From contig VGOD01000034.1 in the NCBI GenBank assembly GCA_016876015.1, positions 1 through 34,518 of the forward strand: 34,518 bases of DNA. Direction: 5' to 3'. Below, piece by piece: positions 16,117 through 24,453 of this stretch (the first letter of the stretch is position 1; every line of letters begins with the position of its first letter). This stretch comes from Chloroflexota bacterium. Its GTDB lineage: Bacteria > Chloroflexota > Anaerolineae > CG2-30-64-16. The position numbers and the translations under genes are program-made. Under the pieces are notes generated by a model. That model made no database searches. It was not told where the DNA came from and saw nothing but the letters and a program-made list of their open reading frames with translations.

Positions 16117-16137
16117 GGCTGCCGATGGCAGCCTTTT
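16117..16137 (+). terminator. Leader hairpin with short T-run (possible attenuator)
   Basis: GGCTGCC and GGCAGCC pair perfectly over seven bases around GAT, followed by TTTT. It sits in the untranslated leader, 19 bases before the ATG at 16157. The T-run is short, so termination would be partial; it could instead shape access to the ribosome-binding site. Confidence 0.45.
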
Positions 16138-16156
16138 CGCGAGCAAAGAGGTGCGT

Positions 16157-19100
16157 ATGACGATCACCCTCAGTCGTCACGGGCGGCGGTTGCTGGCCGC
16201 TTCTGTTCTGACGGCGTTGCTTTGGCTCAGCGTTTCACTTGCGTTCCTGTTGGACGTTCGCCGCGGCGATCCCCTGTCGTTGGGTGATGTCGCCGGCGCG
16301 CCGGCCATCCGGCCCGACATGGCCGCCGCGCTCGGCGTCAACCTGGAGGCGTCTGAACTGAGCAGTCCCGCGCTCGAGCAGACTCTGCTGCGCCTGGAGC
16401 GCGCTGGCATCCGCTGGGTGCGTTTCACTTTGCCGTGGGATCGGCTCGAGCCGGCCCGCGGCCAGCTCGATTGGGCGCCGTGGGATCGCGTGTTTGCGGC
16501 GCTCGCGACGCGTCCGGCCATGCATCCGTTGGTGGTGTTGAACGGCGCGCCAGAGTGGGTGCGGCCGCCGGCCGACGCGGGCAATCCCCTTGCGCCGCCC
16601 CACGAGCGCGCCGACTTCGGCGCGTACGCAGCGGCCGTGGCGCGGCGCTATGCGGACCAGGTGCGCTACTACCAGGTATGGCACGAACCAAACATCGCGC
16701 CGCACTGGGGCGCCCGGCCGGTGGATCCCATCGGCTATGCCGGCCTGCTGCGCGAAGCCGCGCTCCAGATTCGCGCCGCCGATGCCGACGCGCTGATCGT
16801 GCTCGCTGCGCTCGCGCCGACGACCGAGGCTGGCGGCGCCAATCTCAGCGACATCACCTTTCTGGACGAGCTCTATCGGGCAGGCGCGCGGCCATGGTTC
16901 GACATCGTGGCAGCCCAGCCCTATGGCTTCTCCGCGGCCTTCGATGCCGCGCCTGATCCCGCGGCGCTGAACTTCGGCCGGGCGGCGCTGCTGCGCCGGG
17001 TGATGCTGCGCCACGGCGACGCTGCTGCGCCGATCTGGGCCACGGCGTTCGGCTGGAACGCGCTGCCGCCCGGCTGGACAGGGCGGCCGTCGCCCTGGGG
17101 CCAGGTGACGGCCGATGAACAGGCGCACAATGCCGCCGCAGTTGTAGACCTGGCCGCGACGCGTTGGCCCTGGCTGGGCCTGTTGGCCTGGGCAGCCAAC
17201 TGCCCGCAGCGGCCGGCCGACGACCCGTGGCGTGGCTTTGCCTTGTGCGATGCGGACGATGGAATGAACCCGACCGCGCAGGCGCTGGCGGCCGCCGGCC
17301 CGCGGCCCGACCTGTTGCCGCCGGGCGACCACGCGATAGATCATCCTGCGCTGCACTACGGGCCGGGCTGGCGGGTGACGTCGGCCGCAGCCGATCCTAC
17401 CGCGGATGGCGATGCCCTGGACTTCACCTTCTACGGCAGCGTTCTCGCGTTGCGGATGCAGGGCGGGCCCTATTGGGCCTATCTGCGGGTGAGCGTGGAT
17501 GGGCAACCCGCCAACAGCCTGCCGCGCGACGAGTCGGGCGCGGCATACCTGGCGTTGCACGACCCGCTGGCTGAGGCGCGCGTTGTGCCCGTGGCCAGGG
17601 GTCTGACGCAGGATGTGCATCAGGCGCGGCTGGAGGCTGTGGGCGGCTGGGGCCAATGGGCGCTGCGTGGGGTGCTTGTCTCCGCAAGCCCGACCTCTGC
17701 GCCCAGCAGGCTGCCGTGGATTCTGGCGACGCTGGCAGGGCCGGCCTCCGTGATCTGGCTGGCGTTCGCCTGGCCCTGGCGTTCGGCGGTTGCGCGGCGG
17801 CTGCAGGCGATGCTGGCCCTGGGGCAGTCACCAGGGCTGGCGCGGCCGGCCGGCCTGCCTGATGCGATTGGCTGGGCCGCGGCGCTCATCCTGGTCCTGG
17901 CGCTGATCCTCTCACGCTGGCTGGTGGTTGATCTCGTTGCGCTGGCCGGTCTGGCCCTGCTTTTCCTGGCGCGGCCGGACCTGGCGCTGCCCCTCATAGC
18001 TGCCAGCATCCCCTTCTGGCCCGCGCCGAAGACGCTGCTGCGGTGGCAATTCAGCCACTTCGAGATCTTCGTAACCCTCGCGGCGGCCGCGATGGCGCTG
18101 CGGTGGGCGCTGGGACATGGCGGTCAGGCGGAACCAGAGGCGTCTGCACAGCCCCCGGCCGGCGCCATCGCCATCATGCGCGAAGCCTTCCGCCGCCTCC
18201 ACCTTGCAGTCCGCGGCCCCTCATGCCCCGCGCGCCTCGATCTGGCAGTGGCGGCTTTGGCGCTCTCTGGTTTGATCTCGGCCGTGGCTGCTGAGCGGCA
18301 TGGCGTCTCGCTGCGCGAGTTCCGCATCGTCTTCCTGGACGCCGCGCTCTTCTACTGGCTGATCGCGATCGCTCCCTGGCCGCGCGGCCGCGAGTCTTCC
18401 CCCTGGCCGCTGGTCAATGGGCTGATGGCGGGCATGGCGATCGTCAGCGTGCTGGCGCTGTGGCAACTGGCGACGGGCCAGGGACGGGTGGACGTGGAAG
18501 GGGTGTGGCGCGTGCGCGGCCTCTATGGCTCGCCCAACAACCTGGCGTTGGCGCTCGATCGGGCTGCGCCGCTGGCCCTGGCGCTCGCCTTGTTCGGCTC
18601 CCAGGCCAGATTTCACACGCACCTGGTGCGAAGCCGCTGGCTTTCAGCCGCGCCCCGCGTTGGGTACGGCCTGGCGTTGCTGATCATCGCCGCGGCTTGC
18701 ATCGGAACCTTCAGCAAGGGCGCGCTGTTGCTGGGGCTGCCGGCAGGGATGGGCCTGGTGTTGCTCCTGGCCGCGTGGCGCACGCGACGCCGGTCCGCGC
18801 TGCTGCTCGTGGCTGCTGCGGCGGTCGTCGGAGCGGTCGGTCTGGCGTTGCTGTTTCGCACCCCCCGTTTCGCCGACCTGCTGAACTTCGAGAGCGGCAC
18901 CACCTTCTTCCGGCTCAAGCTGTGGCAAGGCGCGTGGCAGATGGCGCTCGATCATCCTCTGCTGGGGGTCGGGCCGGATAACTTCCTCTATGCCTATCGC
19001 ACGCGCTATGTGTTGCCGAGCGCCTGGCAAGAGCTCAACCTGAGCCACCCGCACAATATCCTTCTGGATTTGTGGACGCGGCTGGGTCTGATCGGCGTGG

Positions 19101-19324
19101 CCGTCGGGGGCTGGACGATCTGGACAGCGTTTCGCAGCGGTTGGCGGATCTTCCGCACTGCGCCTGGAGGGGTCTGGCCGCTGGCGTTGGGTCTGCTCGG
19201 CGGCCTGGCTGCCATGGTCGCGCACGGCCTGATTGACAACTCCATCTTCCTGGTGGATCTGATGGCGCTGTTCATGCTGGCGATGGCGCTTTTCCGGCGC
19301 AACCTGGGCGAGCCGCGAGCGTAG
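16157..19324 (+). CDS. Glycosidase-like (GH-A clan) / O-antigen ligase fusion membrane protein
   Basis: The 1055-residue protein starts with a membrane anchor (about 10-35). A GH39-like TIM barrel of about 300 residues carries YYQVWHEPN with the acid/base E177. Next come a beta-sandwich (about 395-515) and a multi-pass O-antigen ligase/polymerase (Wzy_C) region from about residue 560. The ligase part shows LYGSPNNLALALDR, TFSKGALLLG, GVGPDNFLYAYR and a loop with SHPHNILLDLWTRLG. In the glycosidase part the place where a nucleophile Glu is expected reads WATAFGWN, with Ala at 297, so it is probably a binding rather than hydrolytic domain. ATG 16157 follows GAGGTG; the frame upstream to 15905 runs over divergent genes. 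Role: joining or polymerising surface glycan (inference). Confidence 0.85.
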   Translation: MTITLSRHGRRLLAASVLTALLWLSVSLAFLLDVRRGDPLSLGDVAGAPAIRPDMAAALGVNLEASELSSPALEQTLLRLERAGIRWVRFTLPWDRLEPARGQLDWAPWDRVFAALATRPAMHPLVVLNGAPEWVRPPADAGNPLAPPHERADFGAYAAAVARRYADQVRYYQVWHEPNIAPHWGARPVDPIGYAGLLREAALQIRAADADALIVLAALAPTTEAGGANLSDITFLDELYRAGARPWFDIVAAQPYGFSAAFDAAPDPAALNFGRAALLRRVMLRHGDAAAPIWATAFGWNALPPGWTGRPSPWGQVTADEQAHNAAAVVDLAATRWPWLGLLAWAANCPQRPADDPWRGFALCDADDGMNPTAQALAAAGPRPDLLPPGDHAIDHPALHYGPGWRVTSAAADPTADGDALDFTFYGSVLALRMQGGPYWAYLRVSVDGQPANSLPRDESGAAYLALHDPLAEARVVPVARGLTQDVHQARLEAVGGWGQWALRGVLVSASPTSAPSRLPWILATLAGPASVIWLAFAWPWRSAVARRLQAMLALGQSPGLARPAGLPDAIGWAAALILVLALILSRWLVVDLVALAGLALLFLARPDLALPLIAASIPFWPAPKTLLRWQFSHFEIFVTLAAAAMALRWALGHGGQAEPEASAQPPAGAIAIMREAFRRLHLAVRGPSCPARLDLAVAALALSGLISAVAAERHGVSLREFRIVFLDAALFYWLIAIAPWPRGRESSPWPLVNGLMAGMAIVSVLALWQLATGQGRVDVEGVWRVRGLYGSPNNLALALDRAAPLALALALFGSQARFHTHLVRSRWLSAAPRVGYGLALLIIAAACIGTFSKGALLLGLPAGMGLVLLLAAWRTRRRSALLLVAAAAVVGAVGLALLFRTPRFADLLNFESGTTFFRLKLWQGAWQMALDHPLLGVGPDNFLYAYRTRYVLPSAWQELNLSHPHNILLDLWTRLGLIGVAVGGWTIWTAFRSGWRIFRTAPGGVWPLALGLLGGLAAMVAHGLIDNSIFLVDLMALFMLAMALFRRNLGEPRA

Positions 19325-19368
19325 TGCGTGTTGAAACTGAATCGTGCGTGTCTGGAGGCCTTCATCCC

Positions 19369-20502
19369 ATGTCTGCCCTGACCTCTGCTCGTCGGAATCG
19401 TCTTGCGCTCGTGGTCGCGCTCCTGCTCATCGTGATGGGCGTGCTGTGGCTTGCGCGCGCTGCGCTCTTTCCCTTTGTCTTTGCCCTGGTGCTCGCGTAC
19501 CTGATGCTGCCGGCTGTCAACTGGCTGGACAATGTGCTCGGTCAGCGGCTGCGCCTGCGACGGGCCGCACGCCCCCTGGGCATCATCCTGGTCTATCTGT
19601 CGGCGGTTGGGCTGCTCGTGCTCTTTGTCTCCCTGGTGGTTCCGGTCGTCGCCGCGCAGTTTCGCGTGCTGTGGGCGAACCGTGGCCAGGTCATACAGAG
19701 CCTGCAGACGCAGGCCGAGGCGGGCCTGGCGTGGTATCGCACCTACATCCCGCCGGACATCCAGGCGCAGGTGGATGATCTGTTGCAGCGGGTGGCGGGC
19801 GCATTGGCGGGCGCGCTCCAAACCGGGGTGACGCGCACGCTCGGCGTGCTGACCAGCACCATCAGTTTCATTCTGGCCATGCTGGTCGTGCCCTTCTGGC
19901 TTTTCTACATCCTCCACGATGAGACCAAGGTCGCGCGCGGAATCCTCAAGCTGCTGCCGGCGCGATACCGCAGCGATGCGCTGAACATGGCGCGCATCGT
20001 GGACAGCATCCTGGGCGCTTACATTCGCGGCCAGCTCTTGCTGTGCGTGTTCATCGGGATCATGGCCACCGCGGGACTGACTTTGCTGGGGGTGCAGTAT
20101 GCGGCTGTGTTGGGGCTGGTGGCCGGCATCTTCGAAATCCTGCCATTTGTCGGTCCCATTTTCGGGATGGCGCCGGCTGTGCTGGTGGCCGCGGTGCAGT
20201 CGCCTTGGCTTGGGCTGTGGACACTGGTGCTCTTCATCGGCATCCAGCAGATTGAAAACCTGTTCCTGGTGCCGCGCATCTCTGGCAAAGCCGTCGAGCT
20301 GCACCCGGCCCTCATCATGGTGGTGCTGGTGATCGGGAACGAAGTGGCTGGGCTGTGGGGGATGCTGGTGGCGGTTCCGCTGACTGCGATCGTGCGCGAT
20401 CTGTTCCGCTATCTCTATCTGCGCTTTCAGGATGAGCCGGTCGAGCCGCGCGACGCGATGCTGAAGCTGCGCGGCTCGGCGAACATCGAGCCTGCCGCGT
20501 AG
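19369..20502 (+). CDS. AI-2E-family transporter (PerM/TqsA-like)
   Basis: The 377-residue membrane protein belongs to the AI-2E family, whose members export small molecules or exchange ions. It has two N-terminal helices (ALVVALLLIVMGVLWLARAALF and the next), a long soluble middle (about 100-165), then the conserved IFEILPFVGPIFGMAPA and IQQIENLFLVPRISGKAVELHP regions near residue 235-300. ATG 19369 has GGAGG at 19354-19358; an in-frame GTG at 19324 overlaps the previous stop and lacks a site. It lies 44 bases after the fusion gene and is probably co-transcribed, ending at a terminator. The substrate is unknown. Confidence 0.9.
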   Translation: MSALTSARRNRLALVVALLLIVMGVLWLARAALFPFVFALVLAYLMLPAVNWLDNVLGQRLRLRRAARPLGIILVYLSAVGLLVLFVSLVVPVVAAQFRVLWANRGQVIQSLQTQAEAGLAWYRTYIPPDIQAQVDDLLQRVAGALAGALQTGVTRTLGVLTSTISFILAMLVVPFWLFYILHDETKVARGILKLLPARYRSDALNMARIVDSILGAYIRGQLLLCVFIGIMATAGLTLLGVQYAAVLGLVAGIFEILPFVGPIFGMAPAVLVAAVQSPWLGLWTLVLFIGIQQIENLFLVPRISGKAVELHPALIMVVLVIGNEVAGLWGMLVAVPLTAIVRDLFRYLYLRFQDEPVEPRDAMLKLRGSANIEPAA

Positions 20503-20550
20503 AGCGCAGGCCGCCGGAAGCCCTTGCTGCGATCGCCGGCCTGAAAATCG

Positions 20551-20577
20551 CCCACCAAGGGCCTGGCACTTGGTGGG
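20551..20577. terminator. Probable bidirectional terminator between convergent genes
   Basis: CCCACCAAG (20551-20559) and CTTGGTGGG (20569-20577) form a perfect 9-bp stem with a 9-base loop. It lies between the transporter stop (20502) and the convergent stop at 20580. TTCTAA follows on the plus strand and CGATTTT on the minus strand. Confidence 0.65.
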
Positions 20578-20579
20578 TT

Positions 20580-21008
20580 CTAATCGTTCTGGTGCGTCGG
20601 TCGCAGACCCATGTAGACGGTGCTGCTTGCCAGCGTGCGCAGGATTGCTTCGGCGCTTTGCCAGGGGATGCGCTCGTGCAGCTCCTTCGGCGTCAGCGGC
20701 TGGTTGCCGTTCAGCAAGAAGATGCGAAAGACGTTCGCGACCAGCGAGTTCGACTGGCTGATGAAGTCCGCCTTCTGCGAGCAATCGCTGCGCAGACTCT
20801 GCAACAGCGCATCGGCGCGCACCACCTCTGCTGTTTCGGGATCCACCCAATCCACGGCCTCAGTATTGCGATGATCGGGGAAGCGCGCCTGGCAATCGGC
20901 GCACAGTTGTCCGCGCACAGCCACTCGCACATCCTTGCCCTTGTCTATCCACCACTTGTAGTCAATGTAGAACTTCGTGTCGAGAGAAGGCCTTTTCCAG
21001 GTGGGCAT
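20580..21008 (-). CDS. Hypothetical protein with CxxC and winged-helix-like C-terminus
   Basis: The 142-residue protein starts MPTWKRPSLDTKFYIDYKWW and carries LCADCQ at about residue 35-40, a possible zinc site with too few visible ligands. The C-terminal 50 residues (LTPKELHERIPWQ, AILRTLASSTVYMGLRP) read like a HARE-HTH/winged-helix module. It follows the 529-aa gene by 16 bases with GAGGAG before its ATG, and both genes probably use the promoter at 22662-22690. I do not recognise a named family. The two proteins appear to be partners, both with similar C-terminal modules. Confidence 0.75.
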   Translation of the reverse strand: MPTWKRPSLDTKFYIDYKWWIDKGKDVRVAVRGQLCADCQARFPDHRNTEAVDWVDPETAEVVRADALLQSLRSDCSQKADFISQSNSLVANVFRIFLLNGNQPLTPKELHERIPWQSAEAILRTLASSTVYMGLRPTHQND

Positions 21009-21024
21009 ATGTCTCCTCAGGTCC

Positions 21025-22614
21025 TCAGATATTCAGGCGGAAGAGGCCGTCGCCGACCCCCTGGAGGCGTGGATCGTTCGCCAGGATCGCGAAGACGGGA
21101 CCCGGTGGACAGCGTCGCAGCACGTTGATGGCGCTGTAGACCGTTTTGGCGTGAACATTGCCGCCCTGGCTGAGACCGGCCAGGTCAGTCGTGATTTCGT
21201 AAACCAGATCCTTCAAATCCGCGCCCGTGTAGATTGGATTGGCCCGCAGCCGGTACATATCCTCGACCCGTTCGTCGCTGATGATGATCTGTTCGTCGTA
21301 TTCGCAGGCGACTTCCTGCTTGCGGAGTTGGATGTCCAGCCGACCATCCTCGGTGACGAGCGCACGTCGCGTCCATTCGCGACGCATGCGTTTGGGCCGG
21401 AAGTCCACGACGATCTCACCGGTATTGTCGCGGCGCTCGAGAGTAATGAACGCGCCAGCCGGCAGTTTGTGTTGATCGAACCAGGATCGCAGTCCCGCGA
21501 CATAACGATGAGCTGGCACGACCCAGGCCGGAAACCGCTGGCCCCAGCGGCCGTCAATCATGGTGATCATGATGCGTTCGCCATGACCGCGCGGAAAGAG
21601 GGGGCGACTGTGCACGTTCAGCGGCAGGGTCCCTGCGATCAGGTGCGGATAGGTGAGCAGGACCGTAGTGGAAGGCACCGCGCGCTTGACTGGCGAGGCG
21701 GCTGCCGCGGGTACTTGTCCTTCGGTCCACTCATCGTCCAGCTCCCACTCGATCTGCAGCAGTTCGACCGGCAGGCTCGCGCGGTCATAGGGGATGGCCG
21801 TATAGATCAGCGGTTCGGGCCGCGTCAGCGCCTCCGCAGGCTCCAGCCGGCGCAGATACCAACATCGCGTCTCGCCGGCGCCCACCTGGTCGAAACGTGG
21901 ATCAGCGGCCAGCGCGCTGTGCAGCGAGAACGTCAGGATTTCCGGTTTGACCTCGGCCGGCAGATCCAACTCTTTGAGCAAGCTGGTCGTCGCGACTGGC
22001 GCCGTGCGCATCTCGATCAGCGCCTCGGCGATGTTGAGATGCCCCACGTGGACATCGGCCAGGAGGTCGCGCAGCAGCCAACGATCCTCGAAACCGGCGA
22101 AATCACGCTGCCCGGCCAGTTGGGCCGCGAGCGTCGGCATCAGTTCGGGGGCGACTGTGTCGAGAATCTTTTCGGGTGTGAGGCCATCCCCCAGCGCCAG
22201 CACGTCGGGCATGTCAACGTTGAGCTTGTGCGCCGCGGTGAGGCGGGCCGCGAAACTGCGCTGCCGGCGATCGGGTCCGAAGTCCACGGTCACGACCTCG
22301 AAGTCGCCATATTCTGGATTGTGGCCGGGCCGCAGCTCGATGGCCACGCCCAGGCGAAAGTCAAGGGAGGGGAAGATGATCTTGTCGCCGACCTTGAAAC
22401 CCTTGCGCGGCTGATAGATGATGCCGCGGTCGAGCTCGGCTCGCAGTTCGGCCTCTTCGCGACGACAACGCTCGCCCACCAGCGCCAGCGCCAGCGTCCG
22501 CGTTGTCAGCGGTTGCTCGGCATCCAGGAGCAGGGTGTGTAGAAACTCGATATCGGCCGCTGAGAGTGAGATAGACTGCCAGTATTCGGCGGTCTGCGTC
22601 TTGCGCTGAATCAC
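21025..22614 (-). CDS. 529-aa hypothetical protein with N- and C-terminal winged-helix-like modules
   Basis: Residues about 18-65 (IEFLHTLLLDAEQPLTTRTLA) look like a HARE-type winged helix. A compact beta segment follows (RKGFKVGDKIIFPSLDFRLG, then NPEYGDFEVVTVDFG). The middle 300 residues are unlike anything I know, with a PAHRYVAGLRSWFDQHKL stretch near 370. The final 60 residues (LKDLVYEITTDLAG, KTVYSAINVLRR, GVGDGLFRLN) again resemble HARE-HTH, a fold linking chromatin, restriction and transcription proteins. No catalytic motif is seen. The GTG start at 22614 has AGGAG upstream and TTGGCA-17-TATACT further up. Nucleic-acid binding is inferred; the family seems lineage-restricted. Confidence 0.75.
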   Translation of the reverse strand: MIQRKTQTAEYWQSISLSAADIEFLHTLLLDAEQPLTTRTLALALVGERCRREEAELRAELDRGIIYQPRKGFKVGDKIIFPSLDFRLGVAIELRPGHNPEYGDFEVVTVDFGPDRRQRSFAARLTAAHKLNVDMPDVLALGDGLTPEKILDTVAPELMPTLAAQLAGQRDFAGFEDRWLLRDLLADVHVGHLNIAEALIEMRTAPVATTSLLKELDLPAEVKPEILTFSLHSALAADPRFDQVGAGETRCWYLRRLEPAEALTRPEPLIYTAIPYDRASLPVELLQIEWELDDEWTEGQVPAAAASPVKRAVPSTTVLLTYPHLIAGTLPLNVHSRPLFPRGHGERIMITMIDGRWGQRFPAWVVPAHRYVAGLRSWFDQHKLPAGAFITLERRDNTGEIVVDFRPKRMRREWTRRALVTEDGRLDIQLRKQEVACEYDEQIIISDERVEDMYRLRANPIYTGADLKDLVYEITTDLAGLSQGGNVHAKTVYSAINVLRRCPPGPVFAILANDPRLQGVGDGLFRLNI

Positions 22615-22661
22615 GCGGTGAGTCTCCTGTTGCAGTTACAATACGAATGAACCAACTTGAC

Positions 22662-22690
22662 AGTATACCAGGAAACCCCCTTTCTGCCAA
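22662..22690 (-). promoter_or_regulatory. Promoter for the 529-aa/142-aa pair
   Basis: On the minus strand TTGGCA (22685-22690), 17 bases and TATACT (22662-22667). The leader to the GTG at 22614 is about 40 bases. It gives the pair a transcript separate from the upstream DUF2007 gene. Confidence 0.75.
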
Positions 22691-22746
22691 ATAGCCCGAC
22701 CGCAGATTTCAGGCGATCTCGCTTTCGATGGGACCTGCTGCGATGA

Positions 22747-22974
22747 TCAGACGTCCGTCTCCTCGGCCACGAGAGCGGTCGCTTCCTCGGCCCACGTTGA
22801 TGGAACCTGCACCTCGACCAGGCCCAGGCCATCCACGGTCACGCCGAGAACCTGGCCCAGCGCCTCATACTTGAGGAACACCGGTATCCCGGCGCTCTCC
22901 AGCTTCCCCTTCACGACCTGGGCCGCCAACATACCCTGTGACCTGTAGACGGAGATTAGGTTGTGTGATGGCAT
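22747..22974 (-). CDS. DUF2007 (putative signal-transducing) small protein
   Basis: The 75-residue protein matches DUF2007: VYRSQGMLAAQVVKGKLESA, then GIPVFLKYE and the closing LVEVQVPSTWAEEATALV. Family members are single small beta-alpha domains distantly like PII proteins; their function is not established. ATG 22974 has AGGAGG six bases upstream. It is a short stand-alone gene with its own likely promoter, divergent from the alpha/beta hydrolase. Confidence 0.85.
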   Translation of the reverse strand: MPSHNLISVYRSQGMLAAQVVKGKLESAGIPVFLKYEALGQVLGVTVDGLGLVEVQVPSTWAEEATALVAEETDV

Positions 22975-22997
22975 CAAGCGCCTCCTGTACCTGCGCT

Positions 22998-23026
22998 AGT
23001 TTACCACAGACTGCCCAAACCGTCAC
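22998..23026 (-). promoter_or_regulatory. Possible promoter for the DUF2007 gene
   Basis: On the minus strand GTGACG (23021-23026), 17 bases and TAAACT (22998-23003). The -10 matches that at 16040-16045; the -35 keeps only TGAC. Confidence 0.45.
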
Positions 23027-23036
23027 CTTTCTCGAT

Positions 23037-23065
23037 TTGTCAATCGCTGCGACACGTGCGACAAT
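23037..23065 (+). promoter_or_regulatory. Promoter for the alpha/beta hydrolase gene
   Basis: TTGTCA (23037-23042), 17 bases and GACAAT (23060-23065). It lies 27 bases before the ATG at 23092 and is divergent from the DUF2007 promoter. Confidence 0.55.
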
Positions 23066-23091
23066 GCCGACGGAGAGCCAGGAGGGGATCA

Positions 23092-23934
23092 ATGCCATAT
23101 CAACATGCTAACGGAATCCGTATGCGTTACGAGGAGTGGGGCGAGGGAAAGGCCACGCTGCTGTTGTTGCACGGGCTGGGCTCGTGCGCCGATGACTGGC
23201 TGCTGCAACTGCCGGCTCTCGGCCCGCACTTTCGCTGCGTGCCTGTGGATCTCCGAGGCCACGGCCTTTCAGATAAGCCCATGGGCAGTTATTCTGTCCC
23301 GCTTTTTGCGGCCGATGTGGCCGCGCTCATGGCATCCTTGAACGCCTGGCCCGCGCACGTGTTGGGGTTGAGCCTGGGCGGCCTGGTGGCGCAGCAGTTG
23401 GCTGTCGCCCAGCCGGAGGCCGTGCGCAGCCTGACGCTGATCAACACCTTTCCGGGCCTGTGGCCGCCGCCGGCCGCGATGCTGCGCACCCTGTGGAGCA
23501 GGCGCAAAGACCTCATGCGCCGGTCTGACATGGCCCAAACCGCCCGGCGCATCGCACACCAGCTCTTCCCGCTTTCAGGCCAGGAGTTGTTGCGGGCCCA
23601 GGCAGAGGAGCGCTTGGCGGCCAACGACCCGGCTGCCTATCGCCGCGCGATGTGGGCTGTGGCCGGTTTTCGTCCTGGCCGGGCGTTGCGCCGGGTAGCC
23701 TGCCCGACCCTCATCGTGGCTGGCGACCGGGATGAGGTGGTGCCGATGGCTTACAAGGAGCGTCTGCGCCGTCTGGCGCCCCACGCGCGTTTCGTGGTCA
23801 TCGCGGACTCGGGTCACGCCAGCAACATTGATCAACCCCATGCAGTGAACGAGGCAGTGCTGGCCTTTCTGCTGGAAGTCGAAGGAGGGCAGGTCGGCGC
23901 GGCTGGCCGCTCGGCGGCGGAGGACGGTGGATGA
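23092..23934 (+). CDS. Alpha/beta hydrolase
   Basis: The 280-residue protein is a canonical alpha/beta-fold hydrolase with the oxyanion HGLG at 27-30, the nucleophile elbow GLSLGG (S94), catalytic D214 in AGDRDEVVP and H242 in DSGHASNID. The cap region lies at about 120-190. It resembles esterase/lactonase or 3-oxoadipate enol-lactonase-like members, but the substrate cannot be told. ATG 23092 follows AGGAGGGG. The next gene, ArfB-like, starts only 3 bases after its stop, so both are co-transcribed. Cytoplasmic; no signal peptide. Confidence 0.92.
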   Translation: MPYQHANGIRMRYEEWGEGKATLLLLHGLGSCADDWLLQLPALGPHFRCVPVDLRGHGLSDKPMGSYSVPLFAADVAALMASLNAWPAHVLGLSLGGLVAQQLAVAQPEAVRSLTLINTFPGLWPPPAAMLRTLWSRRKDLMRRSDMAQTARRIAHQLFPLSGQELLRAQAEERLAANDPAAYRRAMWAVAGFRPGRALRRVACPTLIVAGDRDEVVPMAYKERLRRLAPHARFVVIADSGHASNIDQPHAVNEAVLAFLLEVEGGQVGAAGRSAAEDGG

Positions 23935-23937
23935 AGG

Positions 23938-24435
23938 ATGGATAAGGCTGATGGAACACCCCGCATGTTGATGTCCGACGCAATCGAGGCTTTCCCGGCC
24001 GAGGATGCGATCATCATCGAGTCTGGGCTGGTGATCCCTGCCGGCGAGGTGCGCTATCGTTTCAGCCGCAGCAGCGGGCCAGGCGGTCAGCATGTGAACC
24101 GCAGCGAGACGCGCGTCGAGCTGCTGTTTGACGTGGCTCATTCGCCTACTTTGACGGAGGCGCAGCGGGGTCGCCTTCTGAGCCGCCTGGCAGGGATGGT
24201 GGACGGCGAGGGGGTGCTGCGGGTGGTATCGGCCGCGACGCGCAGCCAGGTGGAAAATCGGGCCGACGCTCTGCGCCGGTTTCAGGCGCTGCTGCGGTCT
24301 GCGCTCCGGCGGCGCAAGCGGCGCATTCCCACGCAGCCGAGCGCGGCTGCCCGGCAACGCCGGTTGGACCAGAAGCGCGCGCGCAGCCGCATCAAGCAAA
24401 CGCGCCGGCCCGCGCTGCGCGATGAGCATGAGTGA
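23938..24435 (+). CDS. arfB: Peptide chain release factor-like ribosome-rescue protein
   Basis: The 165-residue protein has the class I release-factor catalytic domain without codon-recognition domains. GGQ lies at 49-51 within RFSRSSGPGGQHVNRSETRV, where the Gln side reaches the peptidyl-transferase centre. The C-terminal 60 residues are Arg/Lys rich, matching the ArfB/YaeJ tail that probes the empty mRNA channel. It would free stalled ribosomes. The start at 23938 gives an N-terminal extension of about 20 residues relative to E. coli ArfB; an internal Met at 23971 (MSDAIEAF) is an alternative, and no strong site distinguishes them. Confidence 0.88.
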   Translation: MDKADGTPRMLMSDAIEAFPAEDAIIIESGLVIPAGEVRYRFSRSSGPGGQHVNRSETRVELLFDVAHSPTLTEAQRGRLLSRLAGMVDGEGVLRVVSAATRSQVENRADALRRFQALLRSALRRRKRRIPTQPSAAARQRRLDQKRARSRIKQTRRPALRDEHE

Positions 24436-24453
24436 GGGCGATGCTCCGGTCTT

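Noticed and set aside
15905..16156. 84-residue extension of the fusion protein
   Set aside because: It would run through the 85-aa gene and both divergent promoters; the membrane anchor begins right after ATG 16157.
19006..20850. 614-codon minus-strand frame opposite the AI-2E transporter
   Set aside because: Low-complexity His/Gln/Arg composition; it covers a clear transporter gene, a terminator and part of a real minus-strand gene in another frame.
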